DNA from: JAUXIQ01 sp030620925 [NCBI: Nitrospinota bacterium]
GTDB taxonomy: Bacteria > JAUXIQ01
Reading direction: 5' to 3'
NCBI GenBank assembly: GCA_030620925.1
Contig: JAUXIQ010000030.1
Location: forward strand, 1 to 10,880
Length of the DNA: 10,880 nt
Shown here piece after piece: positions 1-7,478 of this stretch. The notes beneath the pieces were generated by a model. That model searched no databases. It was not told the DNA's origin and saw only the letters and a program-made list of their open reading frames with translations. Positions within the stretch are counted from its first letter, which is position 1. The number at the start of each line of letters is the position of its first letter. A program made the position numbers and the translations under genes.

Positions 1-716
1 GCGGTGGCGTAGGCGTTGTTGGCACCTGCCTGCTTGATGTGGGGCACGGATATGTTGATAGGGTTGAATTTAGGTATGTTTTCGATGCAGTACTCGATGG
101 TGTCACCGATGAGCTTCACCGAAGGCCGGGTGGGGAAAATCCATGTGCCCCGCGCCAGATACTCTTTGAGGATGTCGTTCTGGAGGGTGCCCCTGAGCTC
201 TTTCACCTCAGCTCCGTTCTTTTCGGCCACGACGATGTACATGGCCAGGAGGATATTGGAGGTGGCGTTGACGGTGAATGAGGTGCTTATGGAATTGAGG
301 GGGATGTCCTTAAAGATGCCTTCCATATCCTCAAGGGTATCGATGGATACACCAGCCCTGCCCACTTCGCTCTGGGCCAGGTGGTTGTCCGAATCGAGCC
401 CCACCTGGGTGGGCAGGTCCAATGCCACGCTTAGGCCTGTCTGGCCGTTTTTTATGAGGAACTTGTAGCGCTCGTTGGTATCCTCGGCGGTGGCGAAGCC
501 GGAATACTGCCTGAACGTCCACGGTCTCCCCCGATACATGGTGGGATAGATGCCCCTGGTAAATGGGTACTGGCCCGGCTCGCCCAGGTCATTATGGTAG
601 TCCAGGTGCTTGATATCGTCCGGGCCGTAGACGGGCTTTATCTTTATCCCCGAACAGACCTCCACCTCCTCTATCTCTTTCTGCCCCTTTTCCTGAGGTT
701 TCTCGCCGCCGGCCAT
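1..716 (-). CDS. Methylmalonyl-CoA mutase-like large subunit, N-terminal part (cut by window start)
   Basis: This frame stays open from ATG at 716 to base 1, giving 238 residues of a protein expected to be about 540-560. GGGGAGG stands 7 bases before the ATG. The family interconverts methylmalonyl-CoA and succinyl-CoA with adenosylcobalamin, in the cytoplasm. The start of the substrate-binding barrel is clear: PWTFRQYSGF near 65-74, ALDLPTQVGLDSD 98-110, TLQNDILKEYLARGTWIFP 177-195 and HIKQAGAN 226-233. Without gaps, numbering is 18 lower than the recalled Propionibacterium enzyme, so Tyr71, Gln179, Arg189 and His226 match Tyr89, Gln197, Arg207 and His244. Tyr plus Arg point to a carboxylated substrate rather than isobutyryl-CoA. 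The residue matching Tyr243 is Pro225, in an otherwise divergent NISVPH stretch. A separate B12-binding subunit may lie outside the window. Family is certain; exact substrate is open. Confidence 0.9.
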   Translation of the reverse strand, partial: MAGGEKPQEKGQKEIEEVEVCSGIKIKPVYGPDDIKHLDYHNDLGEPGQYPFTRGIYPTMYRGRPWTFRQYSGFATAEDTNERYKFLIKNGQTGLSVALDLPTQVGLDSDNHLAQSEVGRAGVSIDTLEDMEGIFKDIPLNSISTSFTVNATSNILLAMYIVVAEKNGAEVKELRGTLQNDILKEYLARGTWIFPTRPSVKLIGDTIEYCIENIPKFNPINISVPHIKQAGANNAYAT

Positions 717-737
717 AAAATTTCCTCCCCTGTTCGG

Positions 738-743
738 ATTATA
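738..743 (-). promoter_or_regulatory. Possible promoter (-10) for the mutase gene
   Basis: A perfect TATAAT reads on the minus strand at 743 to 738, about 22 bases before the mutase ATG. No convincing -35 hexamer stands 16-18 bases upstream. The leader would be only about 15 bases. The 120-base gap from the CoA-transferase gene (717-836) holds no clear terminator, so read-through from the upstream gene is equally possible. Confidence 0.3.
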
Positions 744-836
744 TTTCCATACCTAAAAATTGAGTTATGCTTATCGCAGGCTAGCCCGTTTAGCTTTTCC
801 GGCAGCTCTTGTTTATGCTTCCGGGTGGACGACGCC

Positions 837-2045
837 TCACTCGTAATCGAGTATGCCTTCCTTGCGCAGGCTCTCTATTTCGCCCTCCTGGTAGCCCAGT
901 TCATTGAGCAGCTCGTCGTTATGCTGGCCCAGCAGGGGTGTGGGAGCCTTGGGGCCGCCGGGGGTTTTGGAGAATTTCACCGGATGCCCGATGGTCCACA
1001 TCTTGCCAGCTTTGGGGTGTTCCAGAGAGCAGATGATGTCTCCCTGGCGGAGGTTGGGGTCGTTGAAGATATCGTGATAATCGTAGACCGGGCAGCAGAA
1101 CACGTCCACCTCTTCCAGGGCCTCCGTCCATTCTTTTAAGGTTTTGGTTTTGAACACCTCTTCGAGCCGCGTACGGAGAAACTCCTGGTTTTCCCGCCGC
1201 CCTTCGGGCGTGTCGAACCTGGGGTCCTCGATCAGCTCGTCCAGGCCCAGGGCCTGGCAGAAGCCGGGCCAGCGTTTATCGCCCAGGCTGATGACCGCCA
1301 TGTAGCTGTCCTGCGCCTGGTAGACCTGGTATAAGACGTTGCTGGCGATGCCGTGGCTCATGCCGCCTTTTTTAACCGGCTCCTTTGAGTTGAGGTAGGC
1401 GGTCATCTCCCAGGTCTGCAAGGATATCTGTCCCTCCAACAGAGAGACGAAAATCTCCTGCCCCACGCCGGACTTTTCCCTGGCGTAGAGGGCCATCATT
1501 ATCCCGTAAGCTGAAAGGAATGAACCCACCTGATCGGCGATGGCCGCCCCCACGGGCATTGGCGGGCCGCCGGGCATACCGGTTGCGGCCATGACCCCTC
1601 CCATGGCCTGGGCCATCAGGTCCATGCCCGGTTTGCGGGCGTAGGGGCCGCTGGGGCCGTAGTTGGATATGGAACAGTAGATGATGTCAGGATTGATTTT
1701 GGACAGGTTGTCGTAGCCCAGTTTGAAACTGTCCATAACTCCCGGCCGGAAATTCTGGACGGCCACGTCCGCTTTCTCCGCCAGCTTGTAAATGACCTCC
1801 CGTCCTTTCTCCTCGCGGTATTCGATGGCCAGGCTCTTCTTGTTCCTGTTGAGGGCCAGGAAGTAAGGGTTTTGTCCGTTGAGGTCGGTAGGCAGTATGG
1901 ATGGCGCAAGCCTGGTCATCTCCCCCGGCGGCCGCTCAATCTTGATGACCTCGGCGCCCATATCCGAGAGCATCACGGTCGCGTAAGGGCCGGCCTGGAA
2001 CTGCGAAAAATCCAGGATGCGTATCCCTTCCAGCGGTAGGTTCAT
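837..2045 (-). CDS. Class III CoA-transferase, CaiB/BaiF (formyl-CoA transferase) family
   Basis: This 402-residue cytoplasmic enzyme has the usual family length. Family members move CoA between carboxylic acids through a covalent aspartyl-CoA intermediate. N-terminal landmarks are LEGIRILDFSQFQAGPYAT (5-23), MGAEVIKIERP (29-39) and LNRNKKSLAI (65-74). NFRPGVMD (98-105), the Gly-rich AMGGVMAATGMPGGPPMPVG (147-166) and GQEIFVSLLEGQ (195-206) follow, and the C-terminal part ends in LLGQHNDELL. GGGGGGAG lies just before the ATG at 2045. Where family members have SLLDA with the catalytic Asp, this protein has SLLEG, putting Glu204 at the nucleophile position. The histidine used by alpha-methylacyl-CoA racemases of the same fold is replaced in KPGMDLMAQA, so a racemase is unlikely. 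It precedes the acyl-CoA mutase on the same strand, 120 bases apart, suggesting a shared acyl-CoA pathway. Donor and acceptor acids are unknown. Confidence 0.88.
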   Translation of the reverse strand: MNLPLEGIRILDFSQFQAGPYATVMLSDMGAEVIKIERPPGEMTRLAPSILPTDLNGQNPYFLALNRNKKSLAIEYREEKGREVIYKLAEKADVAVQNFRPGVMDSFKLGYDNLSKINPDIIYCSISNYGPSGPYARKPGMDLMAQAMGGVMAATGMPGGPPMPVGAAIADQVGSFLSAYGIMMALYAREKSGVGQEIFVSLLEGQISLQTWEMTAYLNSKEPVKKGGMSHGIASNVLYQVYQAQDSYMAVISLGDKRWPGFCQALGLDELIEDPRFDTPEGRRENQEFLRTRLEEVFKTKTLKEWTEALEEVDVFCCPVYDYHDIFNDPNLRQGDIICSLEHPKAGKMWTIGHPVKFSKTPGGPKAPTPLLGQHNDELLNELGYQEGEIESLRKEGILDYE

Positions 2046-2129
2046 TTTTTCTCCCCCCAGAGCAATTGTGTGCGGTTTGGCAGGTTTAAAATCTTATCAG
2101 TTTATAGATTCCATTTTTTTGTTAGCGTT

Positions 2130-2158
2130 ATTATAGCACCGGGGGGGAGAATTTAGAA
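2130..2158 (-). promoter_or_regulatory. Promoter with extended -10 for the CoA-transferase gene
   Basis: On the minus strand TGCTATAAT (2138 to 2130) is an exact extended -10. A weak -35, TTCTAA (2158 to 2153), stands 17 bases upstream. The start would be near 2123, giving a leader of about 78 bases. The spacer includes a run of seven C on this strand. It lies in the 151-base gap after the RND pump gene, so the CoA-transferase probably has its own transcript. Confidence 0.55.
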
Positions 2159-2196
2159 AGGGGCTATTTTTTCGAGGCATCGGCAGGAGGGGGATA

Positions 2197-5100
2197 TCAA
2201 TCCCTCTGGCGCAGCCTCCGCTCCCATTTTACGTCCCCCAGAATGGAATAGAGGGCGGGGATAAAAAAGAGGGTGAGTAAGCTGGCGAAAGCCAGTCCCC
2301 AGATGATGGAGTTGGCCATCGGCCCCCAGACGTTGGATTTACCCCCTACCCCCAGGGCCATGGGCAGGAGTCCGAAAATGGTGGTTATGGTGGTGAGCAT
2401 GATGGGGCGCATCCTTATCACACCCGATTTGACGATGGCCCTCCATTTGGACGTTCCGGTGTCTCTGCGCGTGTTTATGAAGTCCACCAGGATGAGGGAA
2501 TCGTTGACCACGATGCCCGTCAGCCCCACCACTGCTATGAAAGCCACCAGGCTGAAAGGGTCTCCGTTCACCAGCAGGCCTATGATGACCCCGATAAAGG
2601 AGAAGGGCACGGTGAACATTATGACCAGCGGCTGTATGAAGGATTTGAATTGTGCGCCCAGTATCATGTAGATGACCAGTATGGCCACGAAGAACGCCCT
2701 GGTTAAGCTGGCGAACGATTCGCTGGTCTTGGTGTACTCGCCGCCCAGGGTAAAACGATAGGCCGGATATTTTACGCTCCATTTCCCCAGCTTCTTCTCC
2801 AGTATCTTATTCACCTTGCTGGAGCTGGTCACTTCTTTATCTATGTCAGCGGTAACGGAGGTGGTGCTTTCATTATCCCGCCGATAGAGATTAGCGAATC
2901 CTCGCTCTATGTGGTAGTCGGCAAGGTTCTTGAAGTACACCAGGCTGCCGTCCATGGTGACTACTCGAAGGCGGTCCAGGTCGGAAAGGGTGTCCCTGTC
3001 ACTCTCCTTGAACTTCACCACGATGTCTATTTCCTCGCCGCCTTCACGGTAGACCGAGGCCACCGCCCCGTCGAAAGCGGTGCGCAGGTTCCAGGCCAGC
3101 TCGGAATGGGTGAGGCCCCAGAGTGCGGCCTGGTCGTCTTTGAGTTTGACTCTGATTTCGTTCTTTCCCATTTCAAGGTCGTTCTTTATGTCTTTGACGC
3201 CTTTTATCCTGCGCAGTTGAGCTTCAATTTCATGGACCGCTTCCCCTATTTTTTCGTCCGGCTCTCCCCTGACGCGCACCGCCACCGGCTTGCCCATCGG
3301 CGGCCCCTGGGCCACCTCGGCTATCTCCACCGATTTTATCCCGCTTATCCTGGCCACCTTCTTCCTCAAATCATCCATTATCTCCTGGGTGGTGCGGCTC
3401 CTTTCTTTTGCTTCCACCAGGTCTATCATGACCTCCCCTACGTTAGAGCCGCGCTCCACGCCGAAATCGCCTATGATGATTCCCGTGCGGGAGAGGACTG
3501 CGGTCACCTCACTGCGGGGGAGGTTCATGGCCAGCTCTTCTATCTTTCCGATGATCTTGTCCGTGTTTTCCAGGGAGTATCTGGCGGGGGTGTGCACCCG
3601 CACGCTGAACTGGGAGACCTCATCGAAGCGGAACAGCTCGATGCCCAGAAAGGGGATTAACAACAACCCTGAGGCGGCTATAACGGGGACCACCGCCACC
3701 ACCAGGAACCTGTGCTTGAGCACCTTGAAGATGATTCGTTTGTAAAATTTTTCCATCAGCCGTATGAATTTGTCTCCGGGCGGGGGCCTGCGGGTGACCT
3801 TTCCGAAATCCGCCATGTGGCAGGGGAGCACGATGAACGCCTCTATGAGGGAGGCGGCCAGGGCGAAAGCCACCATCATGGGGATAAAGCTGAGGTATTT
3901 CCCCACGATCCCGGTCATTAACAGCATGGGAAGGAAGGCCGCTATGGTGGTGAGCACTGTGGCGATTACCGGCAGAGTGACCTCTTCGCCGCCTTTAATG
4001 GCTGCTTTAATCGGGGAAAGCCCCTGCTCCATGTAGCGGTAAATGTTCTCCACAATGACGATGGCGTCGTCCACCACTATCCCCAGAACAAGAACCAGGC
4101 TGAACAGGGTGACCTGGTTGAAAGTAAGGCCCACCCAGTCCATGAAAACGAAGGTGGTCAAAAAGGTAAAAGGAATGCCGATGCCCACCAGGAGAGCGCT
4201 CCTGCCCCCCAGGAACAGAAATAGTATGATGGAGACCAGGGAAACGCCGATGAGGGCGTTGCTCTTGAGGCGGTTCATTATTTCATTGATGTGGAAGGTG
4301 GTGTCGTTGACGTAGGCGACGTCCACCCTGGTGGGAAGGGTATTCAGATATTCTCCGACGACCCTCTTGATGTCTCTGACTATGCGGATGGATTCCCCGC
4401 CGCGCTCCTTAAGGATGAGTAGGGAAATAGCCGGTTTTTGCCCCAGCCGGGAGATAGTCTCGGGCTCTTCGAAGGTGTCCCGGACGAGGGCCAGGTCTCT
4501 CACCTTGATATGTTTTCCACCCGGGTCCGCTTTGACAATGATCTCTCTTATCTGCTCCGGTTTCTCCACCTCTCCCACCGCCCTGATCAGGTATTCGCTG
4601 CGACCCACTTCGATGTCTCCCCCGGGCACGTTCAGGTTGCGCTTGGCGATGCTGTCCACCACGTGGCGGAGCCCCATGTTGTAGCCGTAGAGCTTGCGGG
4701 AGTCCACTTCCACCCATATTTCCCTGTCTCGTATCCCGGCCAGCTCGACTTCGTCCACACCCTTGATCGCTTCGATGACGTCTTCCAGGTCTTCAGCTAC
4801 TTTTTTGAGTTCTTTTTCGGAGAGCTGGTCGCTGCTTATGATGGCGTTGACGATGGGGAAATCGCTGGTGTTGAGCTCTATAACTTCGGGGTCGTCCTTT
4901 ATCCCTTCGGGGAGGTCTTTCACCTTGTCCACTTCCGATTCCAGCTCGCGCACCGCTTCCTTGAAGTCCTTCAAGTCTGTCCTGAATTCCACGAAGATGG
5001 TGGATACGTTTTCGGCGGATGTGGAGATGACTCTGTTTATCCCGTCTACGTCTTTGATTTCATCCTCGATGGGGATGGTGACCAGTTTTTCGACCTCTTC

Positions 5101-5268
5101 GGGGGCGGCGCCGGGGTATTTGGTGATGATGACGGCTGATTCCAGGGAAACCTCAGGGTCCAACTCGGTGGGGAGGGAAAAATAGGCGTACACGCCTGCC
5201 ACTAGGAGGATGACGAAGAAGAGGTTGACCAGCACCGGCTGTTTTACAGAAAAACCGCAGATAGACAT
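2197..5268 (-). CDS. RND-family efflux transporter, inner-membrane pump subunit
   Basis: This is a proton-driven RND (AcrB-like, HAE) permease of 1023 residues, the normal family length. One membrane helix near 8-29 is followed by a large periplasmic domain. Helices 2-6 lie near 335-484, helix 7 near 519-541, a second periplasmic domain follows, and helices 8-12 lie near 857-1007. The helix 4 proton-relay pair is present as Asp400-Asp401 in GIVVDDAIVIVEN. In helix 10 the usual Lys (AcrB Lys940) is replaced: GIVVNDSLILVDF has Asn922-Asp923, a pattern I associate with a divergent RND subgroup. I chose ATG 5268 because GGTGAT, which can pair with the 16S rRNA tail, stands 4 bases before it; TTG 5280 and ATG 5274 are alternatives in the same frame. 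Its adaptor is encoded immediately upstream. Substrate is unknown. Confidence 0.93.
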   Translation of the reverse strand: MSICGFSVKQPVLVNLFFVILLVAGVYAYFSLPTELDPEVSLESAVIITKYPGAAPEEVEKLVTIPIEDEIKDVDGINRVISTSAENVSTIFVEFRTDLKDFKEAVRELESEVDKVKDLPEGIKDDPEVIELNTSDFPIVNAIISSDQLSEKELKKVAEDLEDVIEAIKGVDEVELAGIRDREIWVEVDSRKLYGYNMGLRHVVDSIAKRNLNVPGGDIEVGRSEYLIRAVGEVEKPEQIREIIVKADPGGKHIKVRDLALVRDTFEEPETISRLGQKPAISLLILKERGGESIRIVRDIKRVVGEYLNTLPTRVDVAYVNDTTFHINEIMNRLKSNALIGVSLVSIILFLFLGGRSALLVGIGIPFTFLTTFVFMDWVGLTFNQVTLFSLVLVLGIVVDDAIVIVENIYRYMEQGLSPIKAAIKGGEEVTLPVIATVLTTIAAFLPMLLMTGIVGKYLSFIPMMVAFALAASLIEAFIVLPCHMADFGKVTRRPPPGDKFIRLMEKFYKRIIFKVLKHRFLVVAVVPVIAASGLLLIPFLGIELFRFDEVSQFSVRVHTPARYSLENTDKIIGKIEELAMNLPRSEVTAVLSRTGIIIGDFGVERGSNVGEVMIDLVEAKERSRTTQEIMDDLRKKVARISGIKSVEIAEVAQGPPMGKPVAVRVRGEPDEKIGEAVHEIEAQLRRIKGVKDIKNDLEMGKNEIRVKLKDDQAALWGLTHSELAWNLRTAFDGAVASVYREGGEEIDIVVKFKESDRDTLSDLDRLRVVTMDGSLVYFKNLADYHIERGFANLYRRDNESTTSVTADIDKEVTSSSKVNKILEKKLGKWSVKYPAYRFTLGGEYTKTSESFASLTRAFFVAILVIYMILGAQFKSFIQPLVIMFTVPFSFIGVIIGLLVNGDPFSLVAFIAVVGLTGIVVNDSLILVDFINTRRDTGTSKWRAIVKSGVIRMRPIMLTTITTIFGLLPMALGVGGKSNVWGPMANSIIWGLAFASLLTLFFIPALYSILGDVKWERRLRQRD

Positions 5269-5278
5269 GCACATCACC

Positions 5279-5308
5279 AAAAAATCGGCCAGGGCGGCAT
5301 CCCTGGCC
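5279..5308 (-). terminator. Terminator-like hairpin between adaptor and pump genes (possible attenuator)
   Basis: On the minus strand GGCCAGGG, a six-base loop and CCCTGGCC (5308 to 5287) form a perfect 8-bp GC-rich stem. It is followed by GA and six T (5284 to 5279), the layout of a factor-independent terminator. The T run touches the GGTGAT ribosome binding site of the pump gene. Two more perfect stems precede it in the same 98-base gap: TCTCCG/CGGAGA (5342 to 5324) and GGCGC/GCGCC (5357 to 5345). It should lower or condition pump expression relative to the adaptor. That role is inference. Confidence 0.6.
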
Positions 5309-5366
5309 TACTCAATATTTATTTCTCCGGCGTGAGCGGAGAAGGGCGCACCGCGCCGACGCAGGC

Positions 5367-6638
5367 TCACATCTCATTACCCTGCACGGTTACCCTGCTT
5401 TTGTCTTGCAGGCTCTCCTGGCCCTCAACCACCACCATCTCGCCTTCTTCCAAACCCTTCTCTACCACCACTTCCTGATCCTGCATGGCCCCCAGCACCA
5501 CCTGCCTTCGACGGGCCACGCCGTCCAGCACGGTGAACACCAGGAACTCATTTCTTCTTTCCAACACGGCGTCGCGGGGCCCCACCAGTGCCCCTGCCAC
5601 CGTTTGCCCGGCTATCCTGATGGTGGCGATCCTGCTGGGTCTTAATGCGCTATCGATGTTTTTCAATTCGATGATTACCGGAAAGGAACCGCCGCTCTCG
5701 TCCGCTTTTATCCCTGCGTAGGTTATTGTGCCCGCGAACTCACGGCGGGGGTAAACGTTGACGAAGATGGAAACCGGGTCTCCCTCCCGCAGATGAACCA
5801 CGTCCTCCTGCACTACCCCCACTTCGACCTCCAGCCTGCTTACGTTCACCACGTTGGCAACAGGGGTGCCGGGGACGATGGTCTCCCCCTCCTCCACCAG
5901 CATTCTGGCCACCCTGCCGGCGAAAGGCGAGGTGATCCTGCAGTCCCGGAGTTTTTTGTCCGCCAAACCGACCTTGGCCTCAGCCTGCTTCACCCGGGCC
6001 AGGGACATCTGGATATCCTCTTCCCTTGCCCCTTCAACGGCCAGCTTGTAGTTTTCCTGCGCCTCCTTGAGATTTGCTTCAGCCACTTCCATCAGGGATC
6101 GATTATGGTCGTAAATCTCTTTTGAAATGACCTGCTGGAGGTAGAGGCGCTGGATGCGCTCCCAGTCTTTCACAGCCTTCTGATAAGCCGCCCGGGCGCT
6201 TTCCAGGGAGGCTTTCCGGGCCTCGAGCTCCTGGGGGCGTACTAACTGCTTCATCTTACGCAGATCAGCCTGAGCGAAGCTGAGGGCGGCCCTGGCTTCC
6301 TCCAGTTTGTATCTGTAGGATTCCTCGTCCACGCGCGCCAATATCTGCCCCCGCTTCACGATGTCCCCCTCGTCGAGAAGAACCTCTACCAGCACTCCTG
6401 AAACCTCGGATTTTACCACCACGTCGTCCCTGGCCCTCAGCCTGCCCGTGGCCTCGATGTAGGTGATGAAATCCTTGCGGGGCACTGATTTCACCTTCAC
6501 CGGCACCACCAGCGCCCGCTCATTTTCATCGACCGCTTCTTCGGCCTCGTTCCTGTCGCACCCGTAAGTGCCCAGGAGCAAGGAAACGAACATGGCCGGG
6601 ATGATGATTATAAGAAAGATACTTCTTGTATGTTTCAT
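5367..6638 (-). CDS. RND efflux periplasmic adaptor (membrane fusion protein, HlyD/AcrA type), likely lipoprotein
   Basis: This 423-residue adaptor links an RND pump to an exit partner. The N-terminus (KHTR, then hydrophobic residues 7-23, then TYGC) looks like a lipoprotein signal with Cys27 as the lipid site, although Tyr at -2 makes the lipobox weak. Asp28 would favour inner-membrane retention by the E. coli rule. The first half of the lipoyl-like domain is near 76-103 (SEVSGVLVEVLLDEGDIVKR); a charged coiled-coil hairpin spans about 110-230. The second lipoyl half, ITSPFAGRVARMLVEEGE, is near 235-252, followed by beta-barrel and membrane-proximal domains to the end. The ATG at 6638 is 18 bases after the LysE-type gene stop, with only a weak AGAAAG site, so translation may depend on the upstream gene. 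No TolC-like gene is in view. Confidence 0.92.
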   Translation of the reverse strand: MKHTRSIFLIIIIPAMFVSLLLGTYGCDRNEAEEAVDENERALVVPVKVKSVPRKDFITYIEATGRLRARDDVVVKSEVSGVLVEVLLDEGDIVKRGQILARVDEESYRYKLEEARAALSFAQADLRKMKQLVRPQELEARKASLESARAAYQKAVKDWERIQRLYLQQVISKEIYDHNRSLMEVAEANLKEAQENYKLAVEGAREEDIQMSLARVKQAEAKVGLADKKLRDCRITSPFAGRVARMLVEEGETIVPGTPVANVVNVSRLEVEVGVVQEDVVHLREGDPVSIFVNVYPRREFAGTITYAGIKADESGGSFPVIIELKNIDSALRPSRIATIRIAGQTVAGALVGPRDAVLERRNEFLVFTVLDGVARRRQVVLGAMQDQEVVVEKGLEEGEMVVVEGQESLQDKSRVTVQGNEM

Positions 6639-6656
6639 CTTCTTTCTCGGAGGACC

Positions 6657-7265
6657 TTAACTCCCGCGTATTACCGATTCAATGAACCAGACCCCGAAAC
6701 CCACCAGGGCTATACCGCAGCCCATGAAAACGTATTGATGGGCCCTCTTGCTCCACAGGTGCTTGGTCTTGAACACACTTGTGGACACGAACAGGCCCCA
6801 GAAAAAATCGCACAGCCAGTGGAGAACGGCCATGAGGGCGAAGCCTATAAGGCCGAAGGTTATGGACTTGCTGACCAGGGCGACGCCTACCGTAGCCCAC
6901 CAGAGGAACCAGTAGGGGTTCACCACGGTGCTCAGCACGCCGGCTGTGTAGGAATTGTAGGGCAGGGATCGGCCTTCATCGCCCAACTTGTTGCGGTCTT
7001 TGATCATGCCGTATCCCATGAACACGAGCATTATCCCGCCCACGATGCCGATGGTTGCTTTCACCGGGGCGTGGGCGAAAAAGCTGCCGAAGCCGAAATA
7101 TATGAGGGCCATCATGGGGAACTCCGCCACGCCGTGGCCCACCCCTATCTTTGCTCCGGCCAGGGAATCCTGATGTCCCTTGGCCACTGTTACGGCGAAC
7201 ACGGGTCCCGGCATCAAGACTCCTGAAAGAGAAATGACCACGACCCCGATCAGGAAAACCCACAT
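6657..7265 (-). CDS. LysE-superfamily exporter
   Basis: This 202-residue integral membrane protein has about six helices, the normal size for the LysE/RhtB superfamily, whose members export amino acids or other small polar compounds. The family PGP motif is in SGVLMPGPVFAVTVAKG (14-30), and GVGHGVAEFPMMALIYFGFG (41-60) and NPYWFLWWATVG (116-127) are characteristic. The GHGVAEFP form resembles LysE-type proteins I associate with archaea and anaerobes. AAGGA lies 8 bases before the ATG. It is the first gene of a minus-strand unit continuing into the RND adaptor and pump, and has its own good promoter. Co-transcription of a single-component exporter with an RND pump suggests a shared stress or efflux response. 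The substrate cannot be told from sequence. Confidence 0.88.
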   Translation of the reverse strand: MWVFLIGVVVISLSGVLMPGPVFAVTVAKGHQDSLAGAKIGVGHGVAEFPMMALIYFGFGSFFAHAPVKATIGIVGGIMLVFMGYGMIKDRNKLGDEGRSLPYNSYTAGVLSTVVNPYWFLWWATVGVALVSKSITFGLIGFALMAVLHWLCDFFWGLFVSTSVFKTKHLWSKRAHQYVFMGCGIALVGFGVWFIESVIRGS

Positions 7266-7318
7266 CTCACTGTTCCTTTTTCTTCTTGATTTTGCCCGTA
7301 AACTGCCTCTTATAGCTC

Positions 7319-7347
7319 ATTATACAGGCACTGACGCCCGGAGACAA
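7319..7347 (-). promoter_or_regulatory. Sigma-70-type promoter of the LysE-adaptor-RND unit
   Basis: On the minus strand TTGTCT (7347 to 7342) and a perfect TATAAT (7324 to 7319) are separated by exactly 17 bases. Transcription would start near 7312, giving a leader of about 46 bases to the ATG at 7265. It is divergent from the SDR promoter, with about 30 bases between the two -35 boxes. Confidence 0.65.
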
Positions 7348-7375
7348 GAATTCCCGTTTAACATAACTAAAAACC

Positions 7376-7404
7376 TTGCCTTGCGCTCATTTTATAAATA
7401 TAGT
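7376..7404 (+). promoter_or_regulatory. Sigma-70-type promoter of the SDR gene
   Basis: TTGCCT (7376-7381) and TATAGT (7399-7404) are spaced by 17 bases and match the consensus at 4 of 6 and 5 of 6 positions. Transcription would begin near 7411, about 68 bases before the SDR ATG. The transcript would then carry the dyad at 7417-7452. A second -10-like TATACA lies within the dyad region (7439-7444) but has no -35 at good spacing. Confidence 0.55.
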
Positions 7405-7416
7405 CTTAACCTGGAA

Positions 7417-7452
7417 AATTGTAGTGTAAAACAGGGCGTATACACGACAATT
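7417..7452. promoter_or_regulatory. Large dyad in the divergent promoter region (operator or leader hairpin)
   Basis: AATTGTAGTGTA (7417-7428) and TACACGACAATT (7441-7452) are reverse complements at 11 of 12 positions, with a 12-base spacer. The dyad lies between the SDR promoter and its ribosome binding site (AAAGGGGG). Size and symmetry suit a dimeric repressor, for example TetR- or GntR-type. In RNA it could fold as a 12-bp stem with one A-G mismatch. No regulator gene is in the window. Confidence 0.55.
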
Positions 7453-7478
7453 CTAATTAAATTTAAAAGGGGGCGATT

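Noticed and set aside
594-1139. Open plus-strand frame of 181 codons across the mutase/CoA-transferase gap
   Set aside because: It overlaps the ends of two well-supported minus-strand genes and the translation resembles no family that I know.
2911-3660. Long open frame on the plus strand inside the RND pump gene
   Set aside because: It is antisense to a clear, full-length RND gene, has no recognisable domain or ribosome binding site, and follows from the base composition of the real frame. The same holds for the open plus-strand stretches at 4438-5139, 9171-9860 and 9236-9946.
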